In this document: piece by piece, positions 35,475 through 43,281 of the stretch | How positions within the stretch are numbered: position 1 is the stretch's first letter | Layout of the letters: every line of letters starts with the position of its first letter | Assembly (NCBI GenBank): GCA_963981015.1 | Contig: CAXCCG010000007.1 | Coordinates: forward strand, 1-43,281 | Length of the DNA: 43,281 bases | Origin: Thiopontia sp013349825 | Lineage (GTDB): Bacteria; Pseudomonadota; Gammaproteobacteria; GCF-002020875 | Reading direction: 5' to 3' | Notes under the pieces: generated by a model | The model's input: only the letters and a program-made list of their open reading frames with translations | What the model was told of the DNA's origin: nothing | The model's database searches: none | Translations under genes and position numbers: made by a program

Positions 35475-36772
35475 TGGATGGAGAGCAGACCATACGGCTA
35501 GAGGTACCGGTGCTGACGCGAGTGGAGGGGGAGGGGGCGCTCGATCTGAACATCAAAGACAAAAAGATTGAGTCGTTGGCGCTGCGAATTTATGAGCCAC
35601 CACGTTACTTTGAGAAATTTCTTGAAGGGCGATCAGTAGATGAGCTGCCAGAGATGGTGGCGCGGATCTGTGGAATCTGCCCGGTCGCCTATCAGATGAG
35701 TGCAGTGCTGGCAGTCGAATCACTGTTTGAGGGGGAAGTCACTCCATGGGTAGCGCAGATGCGCCGCCTCTTCTACTGTGGCGAGTGGATACAGAGTCAT
35801 AGTCTTCATATTCATCTGTTGGCAGCCCCCGACTTTTTGGGTCACCCTCACGCCATCTCAATGGCAAGTGAATACCCTGATGAAGTGCGGCGTGGTCTGC
35901 GGCTGCAAGGGCTGGGAAACCAGATTATTGCACTACTTGGTGGACGTTCAGTCCACCCGGTAGGAGCACGGGTCGGTGGATTCCACCGTGCCCCCTCAAA
36001 AAGTGAAGTGGCTCAATTATTGGTGGAGGCAAAGTCGGCAGTGGTCGATGCGGAGGCGTTATTGCGTTGGTTGGTAACCATTGAACTACCGCAGGAGGAG
36101 CAGAATTTTGTCTCTGTAGCGCTATCCGAGCCTGATGCTTATCCGGTGATGGGACGACAGATCGTCTCAGATAACGGATTGGATCTGCCGATTGAGCAAT
36201 TCGAACAGCGCTTTGAAGAGTTGCAAGTGCCGCACTCTACCGCTTTTCATGCTCTGTTGGATGGAGAACCTTATCTGGTTGGACCCTTGGCTAGACTTAA
36301 TATAAATAATAATAAGTTACATAGTAAAGTTAAAGTATTATGTGGTGAGTTGGGGGTTCGTTTTCCGAGCCGCAATATGTTTGACAGTATCGTGGCACGC
36401 GGTGTTGAGTTGCTGCAGATGATCCGTGAGAGTGTTGTTCTGCTGGAGCAGTACCAGCGACCCTCACAACCCTGGAGTGAGTTCAGCCCCAAAGCTGGGG
36501 TCGCTTTTGGTGCTACCTGTGCGCCACGAGGCATGCTTTGGCACCGTTATCAGCTTGATGCAGAGGGAAAAATTCAATCGGCTCAGATTGTCCCCCCCAC
36601 CAGTCAGAATCAGGCAAGAATTGAGGCAGATTTGTATTATTCACTCAATCAGTTCGGCCTTGATCGCTCACAAGAGGCGATCAAACTGCATGGCGAGCAG
36701 GTAATCCGTAACTATGATCCCTGTATCTCCTGTGCTACCCACTTTCTCGATTTGCGCATGAAACAGGTATGA
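35474..36772 (+). CDS. hydA: Group 3b [NiFe]-hydrogenase large (alpha) subunit
   Basis: The catalytic subunit has L1 motif RICGICPVAY (C66, C69) and L2 motif DPCISCATH (C417, C420, H423) with a 9-residue tail to be removed by the protease. The start is ATG 35474, giving TGATG coupling and an AAGGAGAG site about 6 nt upstream; a GTG one codon earlier is less likely. Length is 432 residues. The segment at 36298-36345 (encoding LNINNNKLHS) is strikingly AT-rich compared with the rest of the gene. It also lies in an operon with its own protease. Confidence 0.96.
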   Translation: MDGEQTIRLEVPVLTRVEGEGALDLNIKDKKIESLALRIYEPPRYFEKFLEGRSVDELPEMVARICGICPVAYQMSAVLAVESLFEGEVTPWVAQMRRLFYCGEWIQSHSLHIHLLAAPDFLGHPHAISMASEYPDEVRRGLRLQGLGNQIIALLGGRSVHPVGARVGGFHRAPSKSEVAQLLVEAKSAVVDAEALLRWLVTIELPQEEQNFVSVALSEPDAYPVMGRQIVSDNGLDLPIEQFEQRFEELQVPHSTAFHALLDGEPYLVGPLARLNINNNKLHSKVKVLCGELGVRFPSRNMFDSIVARGVELLQMIRESVVLLEQYQRPSQPWSEFSPKAGVAFGATCAPRGMLWHRYQLDAEGKIQSAQIVPPTSQNQARIEADLYYSLNQFGLDRSQEAIKLHGEQVIRNYDPCISCATHFLDLRMKQV

Positions 36773-37215
36773 AACGGGCCGTGATAGGTGTGGGTAGCCC
36801 GTTCGGGAAAGATCAGTTCGGTTGGCGGGTAGCAGATGAACTGCAAAGCAGTGGTCAAGTTACGGGGGTCGAATACCTGAAACTGGATCGTCCGGGTATT
36901 TCCCTGCTAGATGAGATGAAGAGGTATCAGCAGGTGGTACTGGTGGATGCACTATTGCTGGATGAGGCTGATAAGGGAGTGCTGGTGTTAGATCGACATG
37001 CTCTGATTCAGCAGGCACAACAGGGGCTATCCAGCCATGCTTTGGGAGTAGGAGAGGTGATTGCTTTAGGTAGTGCTCTGGGTGACCTGCCTGAACAGTT
37101 AAACCTTGTTGGGATTTCTGCTACCAGTGTACCGTTTCCCATCCCCTATGAGTCAGTGCGACAGGCAGTGCATGAGATCGTTAATCTGCTTAATCAAGGT
37201 ACATCAATCTGTTGA
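36769..37215 (+). CDS. Hydrogenase maturation protease for the group 3b enzyme
   Basis: The 148-residue protein belongs to the HycI/HyaD/HoxW endopeptidase family. It has IGVGSPFGKDQFGWRVAD, where the acidic nickel ligand is the Asp of KDQ, VLVDALLLD, and SSHALGVGEVIAL with the conserved His. It is shorter and more divergent than the hupD protease and overlaps the alpha-subunit stop by 4 bases, so it should trim HydA specifically. It ends the operon, 67 bp before the helicase gene. Confidence 0.9.
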   Translation: MKRAVIGVGSPFGKDQFGWRVADELQSSGQVTGVEYLKLDRPGISLLDEMKRYQQVVLVDALLLDEADKGVLVLDRHALIQQAQQGLSSHALGVGEVIALGSALGDLPEQLNLVGISATSVPFPIPYESVRQAVHEIVNLLNQGTSIC

Positions 37216-37276
37216 TTCCTATTACAATAGTCAAAATACTGCAAAAACACATTTCCCTCTGAGAATAATTGTAATA
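37212..37276 (+). promoter_or_regulatory. Putative promoter and operator of the defence-like operon
   Basis: A weak promoter pair is TTGATT (37212-37217) and AATACT (37235-37240) with a 17-bp spacer. A perfect 9-bp inverted repeat, TATTACAAT (37220-37228) and ATTGTAATA (37268-37276), brackets this region and ends 6 bases before the helicase ATG. It could be an operator for autoregulation, for instance by the small protein at 41700, or a leader stem. Confidence 0.35.
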
Positions 37277-37282
37277 CCAAAG

Positions 37283-40111
37283 ATGTTTACTCCTCACCAA
37301 AGTGCCTGGTTCGCACACTGGCTTACCCAGACGGGGCGTATGGAGAATCAGGTCTCCCGTACCATGGCCTCTGCTCGTGTGGATATGAACCCCCATCAAG
37401 TTGAAGCTGCCCGTTTTGCGCTTCAGTCACCGCTCTCAAAAGGGGTGCTACTGGCAGATGAGGTGGGGTTGGGTAAAACCATTGAAGCGGGGCTGGTGCT
37501 GGCGCAGAAGTGGGCAGAGCGAAAACGTCAACTGCTGCTGATTGTACCGGCATCACTGCGTAAACAGTGGGAGCAGGAGTTGCAGGATAAATTCGAACTG
37601 CCTTCCAAAATTATTGATGGCAAGGTGGCAGATAAGCTGAAGAAGCAAGGGCAGAGTAACCCTTTCGCGGTGGATGAGCGGATTGTTATCTGCTCTTACG
37701 AATTCATTGCCAAGCGGAAAGAATGGGCCAAACTGATTGACTGGCATGTCGTAGTATTTGATGAGGCCCACAAGTTACGCAATATTTACAAAAGTGGCAG
37801 CAATAAACGGGCAAAGGCGATTGTTGAAGCGGTAGAGCGGGCGGAGAGCCGTATCCTGCTCTCGGCAACCCCGATTCAGAATAATTTGATGGAGCTGTAC
37901 GGATTGGCTTCAGTCATTGATGAACACTACTTTGGTGATCAAAAATCATTCAGAAACCTCTACACCAACCGTCGCAAAGACATGAGTCGTCTGGACGATC
38001 TCAAGCAGCGTATTCAGCCGCTCTGTTATCGTACCCTGCGCAGACAGGTGCAGCAGGAGGGGGGGATCAACTTTACCAACCGCTATGCGATTACCGAAGA
38101 TTTTACCCCCGGTGATGAAGAGTGGGCGCTTTACCAAAAACTTTCCGATTATCTACGCACCCCGGAAATAGCAGCCATCGACCCGAAAGCTATTCATCTG
38201 GTCAGTATCGGTATGCGCAAGACGCTTGCATCCTCCTCCTTTGCTATTGCCGATACTCTCAAGGGAATGGTGGAACGGCTACAACAGCAGCAACTGCTGG
38301 ATGAAGATAGCCTTGTGGATTTGGAAGAGATGAGTGATTGGTATGATCAGTTTGATCCAATAGATGCAGCTGTTGCGCGTAGTGATCGTCGCAACCAGCT
38401 ACAGCTGGAAATTGATCTATTACAACAGTGCCAGAATATGGCACGAGAAATAAAGATCAATGCCAAGGGAGAAGCACTGCTGCGTACTCTTGGCAAGGCG
38501 ATGGATATGACTGAAAATGTTGGTGGTCAACACAAGGCGGTGGTCTTTACCGAATCTTGCAGAACCCAACAATATCTCCATACCCTGCTTTCAGAGCAAG
38601 GCTACCAAGGGCGTGTTGTACTGCTCAATGGCAGCAATAGTGATTCAGAATCAAAACAGATTTACCAGCAATGGTTGCAGCATAACAGCGGCAGCGCACG
38701 GGTTAGTGGTTCCAAAACTGCTGATATGAAAGCGGCGATAGTGGATCGTTTTCGTAGTGAGGCCGCTGATATTCTGATCTCTACAGAAGCGGGTGGAGAA
38801 GGTATCAACCTGCAATTCTGTTCAATATTGGTTAATTACGACTTGCCTTGGAACCCACAGAAGGTAGAGCAGCGTATTGGACGTGTTCACCGTTACGGGC
38901 AGAAAAATGATGTCGTAGTGGTCAACTTCGTCAACCGTAAAAACCCGGCAGACCAGCGAGTGTTTGAATTGCTGGATCAGAAATTCAAACTGTTTGAAGG
39001 GGTATTTGGAGCCTCTGATGAAATTCTGGGGGCGATTGCCGGTGGTGAGATTGATATTGAAAAACGCATCTACCAGATCTACCAGAAATGCCGCACTGAT
39101 GAAGAAATTGAATACCAGTTTGATCAGTTACAGCAAGATATGGAAGAGCTACTCTGTGTAAGAGAGGAGGCTGCGCGCCAGACGCTGCTGGATAATTTTG
39201 ACCGGGATGTGGTGGCGGCGCTCAAAACCAGAAGGGATCAAAGTGATGATTTCCTCAGAGGGTACGAGAAAGTATTGCTGGATTTGGCTGCGGCAGAACT
39301 GCCTGAAGTGAAGTTGGAGCGTAACCACTTCTTCCTTGATGGTGTACGCTATGATTTGAAATGGTCGCTGGCAGAGCATAACCACTCTGAGTTTTTTCGT
39401 TTGCAGGCGACTGAACACTATCTGGCATGGGATTTGGTCAGGCAGGCGAAAGAGCGATCATTACGACCCGCACAGATTTCTTTTTACTATTCCAGAATGC
39501 AAGGCCACCTCTCCGACCTCAAGCCGTTGATTGGGCAGAGTGGATTGCTGCAGGCGATTACACTGCAATTCTCCTATGCCAATACCCGAGAATCTTATGC
39601 CATTGCCATTGCACAAACTGACCATGGGAAAATGCTTTCTCCTGAGCAGGCAGAGCGCCTGCTTTCAGTACCGGCGGATGAACAACAGGCATCAATGACC
39701 ATCATTGATGAGGTATCGCTGAAACCGCTCCTCCAACAACTACTACAGCAAAAGAAGGTAGAGACTGAAGCACAGTTAGAGCAGTGGTTTGACCAAGAGA
39801 ATGACAAGCTGGAGCGTTGGGCTGAGGATCGTCGAAAAGCGTTGATGCAGGATGTAGAAGAGTTGGATGGGGAGATCCGCACCCATAAAAAAGAGTCTCG
39901 ACAACTGGCCTCTACTGCAGAGAAAATTCAGGCTAAGAAGGCGTTGCGCAGACTGGAACGCAAGCGAGACAGCGCCTTGACCGAGTATCATCAGGCCAAA
40001 AAGAGTATCGAGCAGCAAGAGGATAAACTGCTGGACGATGTGAGTGCCAAGCTGGAGCTGAAGATGGAAGTTACTCCGCTGTTTGTTATTGCCTGGACAT
40101 TGAACCCCTAA
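37283..40111 (+). CDS. SNF2-family helicase of a defence-like operon
   Basis: I start at ATG 37283 (942 residues); the frame extends upstream only through hydrogenase protease sequence. It has ATPase motifs ADEVGLGKT (58-66), FDEAH (about 160), LLSATPIQNN and the helicase C motifs STEAGGEGINLQ and EQRIGRVHRYGQ. It is followed by a Gln/Glu/Lys-rich coiled-coil C-terminus. It is a SNF2/RapA-like DNA translocase, of the sort found with prokaryotic methyltransferases in DISARM (DrmD-like) and related systems. No nuclease domain is seen. The following genes run in the same direction with little or no spacing, so it likely acts with them on unmodified DNA; that is inference. Confidence 0.92.
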   Translation: MFTPHQSAWFAHWLTQTGRMENQVSRTMASARVDMNPHQVEAARFALQSPLSKGVLLADEVGLGKTIEAGLVLAQKWAERKRQLLLIVPASLRKQWEQELQDKFELPSKIIDGKVADKLKKQGQSNPFAVDERIVICSYEFIAKRKEWAKLIDWHVVVFDEAHKLRNIYKSGSNKRAKAIVEAVERAESRILLSATPIQNNLMELYGLASVIDEHYFGDQKSFRNLYTNRRKDMSRLDDLKQRIQPLCYRTLRRQVQQEGGINFTNRYAITEDFTPGDEEWALYQKLSDYLRTPEIAAIDPKAIHLVSIGMRKTLASSSFAIADTLKGMVERLQQQQLLDEDSLVDLEEMSDWYDQFDPIDAAVARSDRRNQLQLEIDLLQQCQNMAREIKINAKGEALLRTLGKAMDMTENVGGQHKAVVFTESCRTQQYLHTLLSEQGYQGRVVLLNGSNSDSESKQIYQQWLQHNSGSARVSGSKTADMKAAIVDRFRSEAADILISTEAGGEGINLQFCSILVNYDLPWNPQKVEQRIGRVHRYGQKNDVVVVNFVNRKNPADQRVFELLDQKFKLFEGVFGASDEILGAIAGGEIDIEKRIYQIYQKCRTDEEIEYQFDQLQQDMEELLCVREEAARQTLLDNFDRDVVAALKTRRDQSDDFLRGYEKVLLDLAAAELPEVKLERNHFFLDGVRYDLKWSLAEHNHSEFFRLQATEHYLAWDLVRQAKERSLRPAQISFYYSRMQGHLSDLKPLIGQSGLLQAITLQFSYANTRESYAIAIAQTDHGKMLSPEQAERLLSVPADEQQASMTIIDEVSLKPLLQQLLQQKKVETEAQLEQWFDQENDKLERWAEDRRKALMQDVEELDGEIRTHKKESRQLASTAEKIQAKKALRRLERKRDSALTEYHQAKKSIEQQEDKLLDDVSAKLELKMEVTPLFVIAWTLNP

Positions 40112-40126
40112 CAATTGGATAGCTGC

Positions 40127-41383
40127 ATGAATACTGACAGAGAGAAACTGACCAAAGAGCTACTGTTCCATGTGCGATTAGGGGAAGATTCCGGTATCGA
40201 ATTCAAAGCGGTCAAGTTTCGTGATGGAAATCCGATTGACCCCAATAGAGACAAAATGGCCCATGAGATTGCCGCCTTTGCTAATGGTCAGGGAGGGCGA
40301 ATTTTGTTGGGTGTGACAGACAAGAAACGTGATGTAGTGGGGATTGATGATGAGTTGGTGGATAAAACAGAGGAGTGGGTTGTCAATATCAGTCAGAACA
40401 ATATTCAGCCACCCGTCAAGATCGATACCCGTTTGTTACAGCTGCCCGACCGAGAGGGTGATCAGAAGACTGTGATCCTGATCAAGATTCCACGTAGTAT
40501 CTCCGTTCATGCCAGTGCTGGGCGCTACTACCAACGGGTTGGCTCTACTAAACAGGAAATGAAGCCGGAAGTCTTGGCGAGACTGTTCCAGCAGCGCAGC
40601 CAGTCGCGGCTGATCCGCTTTGATGAAACATTGGTGCCACAAAGTGGGCGGGAAGATATCGATCAGGGCCTCAAGCAACGCTTTCTCCGTGTCGATACCC
40701 CGGAACACCAGCAGCTGCACAAACTCCATCTGACCATGCAGGAAGAAGATGAAGAGGGGCTCTCGATTGCCGGTGTTCTGTTGCTGACTGCGCACCCCGA
40801 GCAGTGGCTTAGCAATGCCTATATCCAATGTGTCTTCTATGCTGGTACCGAACGGAATGCTGACCAGCAACTGGATGCGAAAAATGCTGAAGGGCCGCTG
40901 GATCAACAGATTGATCAGGCGCTGAGATTTGTCGATAAGAACATGCGTGTTGAAGCAATCAAGCTGGTGGGGCGTGAGGATATTCCACAATACCACTTGG
41001 GGGCTGTTTTTGAAGCCATTGTCAACGCGGTTGCTCATCGCGACTACTCCATGACCGGGCGTAAGATTCGACTACACTTGTTTGCAGATCGCCTTGAACT
41101 CTATAGCCCAGGGGCATTGCCCAATAGCCTCACCCTAGAAGGATTGATGGACAATACCGTGACCCGTAACGAGACCATCGTCAATCTGCTCAGCCGTTAT
41201 TACAGTGCGAGGGAAGAGGCGGGGCGGCAAGCCCTGATTGAACGTCGGGGAGAGGGAGTTCCTAGAATCATGCGTGAGAGTGAGCAGTTAAGCGGAAAAG
41301 CACCAGATTATAGTTTGATCGATGAGAATGAACTTAAGCTCACCATCTATGCCGCCAGTAAAGAGGGGAAGCAGGAACAGTGA
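40127..41383 (+). CDS. AlbA_2 (Schlafen-like) and HATPase domain protein
   Basis: The start is ATG 40127, with GGA about 7 nt upstream; an in-frame TTG lies 12 bases earlier. The 418-residue protein has an N-terminal AlbA_2/Schlafen-AAA_4-like domain (GIEFKAVKFRDG near 25, GGRILLGVTD, YYQRVGST) and a C-terminal RecG-type HATPase_c_4-like region (AIVNAVAHRDYS, then SPGALPNSLT and RNETIVNLLSRYY). Proteins of this build are often called ATP-binding or transcriptional regulators and recur in defence islands. Its stop overlaps the GTG start of the next gene by 4 bases. The function here is unknown. Confidence 0.85.
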   Translation: MNTDREKLTKELLFHVRLGEDSGIEFKAVKFRDGNPIDPNRDKMAHEIAAFANGQGGRILLGVTDKKRDVVGIDDELVDKTEEWVVNISQNNIQPPVKIDTRLLQLPDREGDQKTVILIKIPRSISVHASAGRYYQRVGSTKQEMKPEVLARLFQQRSQSRLIRFDETLVPQSGREDIDQGLKQRFLRVDTPEHQQLHKLHLTMQEEDEEGLSIAGVLLLTAHPEQWLSNAYIQCVFYAGTERNADQQLDAKNAEGPLDQQIDQALRFVDKNMRVEAIKLVGREDIPQYHLGAVFEAIVNAVAHRDYSMTGRKIRLHLFADRLELYSPGALPNSLTLEGLMDNTVTRNETIVNLLSRYYSAREEAGRQALIERRGEGVPRIMRESEQLSGKAPDYSLIDENELKLTIYAASKEGKQEQ

Positions 41384-41703
41384 GTACTATTGTTCAGATT
41401 CAACGGCTTGTTCTTAAGCAAGAGATCAGAGTTTCCGAACATGGCTATGATGAATTGGCCAATGATGAGCTAACTGCTAGAGAGGTGGTGGCAGGGCTGG
41501 TTGATGCGGTAGTGGTTGAAGACTATCCTGATTACCCTAAAGGAGCTTCTGTTTTACTATTGCAGAGAGATAGAAGCGGGAAACCGATCCATACCGTCTG
41601 GGGTATTCCAAAAGGGCACACTTCTCCCGCTGTGTTGGTGACAGCGTATCGGCCAGACCCGCAACGATGGGAACACCATTTCATGAAGAGGAAACCGCGA
41701 TGA
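41380..41703 (+). CDS. DUF4258-like protein, possible toxin
   Basis: The 107-residue protein begins at GTG 41380, overlapping the preceding TGA, with AGGA just upstream. It has the DUF4258-type pattern RVSEHGYDELANDEL, a central VEDYPDYPKG, and late HTVWGIPKG and TAYRPDP. DUF4258 proteins resemble the RelE/BrnT-type toxin folds, and many are paired with a small partner, as here. Catalytic residues cannot be assigned. It overlaps the next gene by 4 bases. Confidence 0.75.
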   Translation: MSTIVQIQRLVLKQEIRVSEHGYDELANDELTAREVVAGLVDAVVVEDYPDYPKGASVLLLQRDRSGKPIHTVWGIPKGHTSPAVLVTAYRPDPQRWEHHFMKRKPR

Positions 41704-41912
41704 GCAGACGACAGACAAAATATATCCATCAGGGGCACTATGTTGCAGAGGTCGAGATTGAGCTCGAAGAGTCAACCAGTGACTGGAGTCCGACTATGTC
41801 TTTGGATGAGGCCTACAAGTTGGATGAAGTTAGAGAGGCATTGCAACAGGGCGATTTAGAGGCAGCATCCCGGCATGGTGTTGTGTATGAAATGAGGCGT
41901 GTTGCGGGGTGA
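41700..41912 (+). CDS. Small partner of the DUF4258 protein, possible antitoxin
   Basis: The 70-residue protein is acidic in its first half (YVAEVEIELEES) and has SLDEAYKLDEVREALQQGD, a helical C-terminal half. I start at ATG 41700, which forms ATGA with the preceding stop and has AGAGGA 7 nt upstream; an ATG 33 bases earlier is inside the previous gene and not preferred. The pairing with DUF4258 recurs in other genomes, and the gene order toxin-like then acidic partner suggests a toxin-antitoxin or regulator pair. No DNA-binding motif is obvious. Confidence 0.7.
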   Translation: MSRRQTKYIHQGHYVAEVEIELEESTSDWSPTMSLDEAYKLDEVREALQQGDLEAASRHGVVYEMRRVAG

Positions 41913-41953
41913 TATGGAAGCGGAGAGTCAGCCAATAACTGGGAAAATGAAAA

Positions 41954-43281
41954 ATGAGCGATAACTCCACCGAAATGAACAGCGATTCGCTGGATATCAG
42001 CGCACAGCGCAGGGAAGAGCTGAAGCAGCTTTTCCCCGGAGTGTTTACTGAAACCCGAAGTAGTGTCGGGGAGCTGGTTGAGACGCTCGACTTCGAACGG
42101 CTCAAGGCCGAGTTGGGGGCGTTCTCCGAAATCTACGACAACCGCCGTGAACGCTACGGCATGGAGTGGCCCGGTAAGCGCGACTGTCTGCGTCTGATAC
42201 AGGAACCCAGCCGTGCAACGCTGAAGCCGTGTCGGGAAGAGTCGGTCGATTTTGATGGTACTGAAAATCTCTTTATCGAAGGGGATAACCTCGAAGTGCT
42301 CAAGCTGCTACAGAAGAGCTACTACGGTGAGGTGAAGATGATCTATATCGACCCCCCTTATAACACCGGCAAGGAGTTTATCTATCCCGACAACTACACA
42401 GAGAGCCTCGACACCTATCTGGAGTATGCCGGGCTGAAAGATGGTGAGGGGAAGAAGTTCTCCACCAACAGTGCCAACGAGGGGCGCTTTCATACCAAAT
42501 GGCTCAATATGATGTACCCACGCCTCTATCTGGCACGTAACCTGTTGCGGGAAGATGGGGTGATCTTTATCTCGATTGATGATAATGAGGTTGAGAACCT
42601 GCGACGCATGTGTGATGAGATTTTTGGGGAGGAGAATTTTGTAGAAAATTTTGTATGGAAGAAAAGTTATGGCGGTGGACCCAAAGAAAAATATGCAGTA
42701 ACTCAGCATGAATACGTCTTACTTTATGCGAGGAATATTGATGCCATTGAGAATTTTTCTTTGCCATATGATCCAGATAAGATAACAAGATATTATAAAC
42801 ATCAAGATGAAAAAGTTTCTGTTAGAGGCCCTTTTCGTGTAAAACCACTTGAGGCCACAAAGAGCATGGATGATAGGCCAAATTTGGTTTATGGTATTCC
42901 TCATCCTGATGGTGGAGAGGTTCACCCTAAGAGGCAGTGGTTGTGGAGTAAGGAAAAGGTAATAAAATCTATATCAAATAATGATCTTGTATTTGTTAAT
43001 GGAAAGAATGGTAGAACGGTAAATTACAAACAATATTTACGTGATGAAAATGGTGTACAGCGTGGGGAAAAACCGTTTTCTGTTATTGATGGCATTTACA
43101 CTCAAAAAGGCACGGATGACATTCGTAAATTATTTGATGATAAAGTTGTAATACAATTTCCAAAACCTGTTGATTTGCTAGCAAAATTCATTCAAATAGC
43201 ATGTGCCAATAATCCTGGCTCCATAGTGTTGGATTTCTTTTCTGGAAGCTGCTCAACGGCGCATTCGGTTTATGATTTAAT
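41954..43281 (+). CDS. Type III-like adenine DNA methyltransferase, 3'-truncated by window edge
   Basis: About 442 residues are visible from ATG 41954 (MSDNSTEMNS); the frame is open to the right edge. It is a beta-class N6-adenine/N4-cytosine methyltransferase: catalytic motif IV DPPYNTGKEF near residue 133 precedes the AdoMet motif I-like DFFSGSCSTAHS near residue 426-437. The segment LFIEGDNLEVLKLLQKSY ahead of DPPY is typical of type III Mod and related enzymes. The part between the two motifs, the target-recognition region (about 42620-43190), is much more AT-rich than the flanks. A restriction or helicase partner may follow outside the window. Confidence 0.9.
   Translation, partial: MSDNSTEMNSDSLDISAQRREELKQLFPGVFTETRSSVGELVETLDFERLKAELGAFSEIYDNRRERYGMEWPGKRDCLRLIQEPSRATLKPCREESVDFDGTENLFIEGDNLEVLKLLQKSYYGEVKMIYIDPPYNTGKEFIYPDNYTESLDTYLEYAGLKDGEGKKFSTNSANEGRFHTKWLNMMYPRLYLARNLLREDGVIFISIDDNEVENLRRMCDEIFGEENFVENFVWKKSYGGGPKEKYAVTQHEYVLLYARNIDAIENFSLPYDPDKITRYYKHQDEKVSVRGPFRVKPLEATKSMDDRPNLVYGIPHPDGGEVHPKRQWLWSKEKVIKSISNNDLVFVNGKNGRTVNYKQYLRDENGVQRGEKPFSVIDGIYTQKGTDDIRKLFDDKVVIQFPKPVDLLAKFIQIACANNPGSIVLDFFSGSCSTAHSVYDL

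Noticed and set aside
37106..37282. Upstream extension of the helicase frame
   Set aside because: It overlaps the end of the maturation protease gene, and the residues do not match SNF2 proteins; ATG 37283 is the sensible start.
1..43281. CRISPR arrays, rRNA/tRNA genes and insertion sequences
   Set aside because: No regularly spaced short repeats, tRNA-like cloverleaf segments, rRNA stretches or transposase motifs were recognised.

Overview
The window looks like chromosomal DNA of a sulfur-oxidising, probably gammaproteobacterial, chemolithotroph. The evidence is gene content: a HynS-Isp1-Isp2-HynL type uptake [NiFe]-hydrogenase (the arrangement known from purple sulfur bacteria such as Thiocapsa), a complete hyp/hup maturation set with the aerobic CO-ligand enzyme HypX, and a second, NAD(P)-linked sulfhydrogenase-type (group 3b) [NiFe]-hydrogenase. 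The genus cannot be fixed from sequence reading alone.

Layout. (1) 1-7755, + strand: 3' part of a giant acidic repeat protein (VCBS/cadherin-like repeats, a propeller-like region, a LamG-like domain, unusual Trp-containing RTX-like repeats, acidic C-terminus). It is open at the left edge. (2) 7867-11202, - strand: an RND efflux permease with no partner genes in view. (3) 11297-23534, mostly - strand: hydrogenase maturation genes in two blocks, hypE-hypX-hypF and hupF-hypA-hypB-hupK-hypC-hypD, separated by a + strand membrane histidine kinase (16551-19493). (4) 23629-30123, + strand: maturation protease, a one-domain HupH-like protein, then hynS-isp1-isp2-unknown ORF-hynL and a tiny HupE-like membrane protein. 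(5) 30328-31251 parB and, convergent, 31315-32544, a secreted repeat protein of unknown function. (6) 32735-37215, + strand: a tightly overlapped group 3b hydrogenase operon (beta, gamma, delta, alpha, protease). (7) 37283-43281, + strand: a defence-like operon of SNF2 helicase, AlbA_2/HATPase protein, DUF4258 protein with a small partner, and a type III-like DNA methyltransferase cut by the right edge.

How it fits together. The hyp genes make and insert the Fe(CN)2CO and nickel centre for both hydrogenases. HypX should supply CO in the presence of oxygen, and HupF and HupK are accessory scaffold/chaperone proteins typical of uptake hydrogenases expressed in oxygen. Each large subunit has its own C-terminal protease in its operon. 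The uptake enzyme probably passes electrons from H2 through Isp2 and Isp1 to quinone or sulfur metabolism, while the group 3b enzyme couples H2 to NAD(P)H in the cytoplasm. The right-hand defence-like operon starts 67 bp after the last hydrogenase gene and is the least described part of the window. There is no gene-free stretch longer than about 205 bp. I saw no rRNA, tRNA, CRISPR array or insertion sequence.
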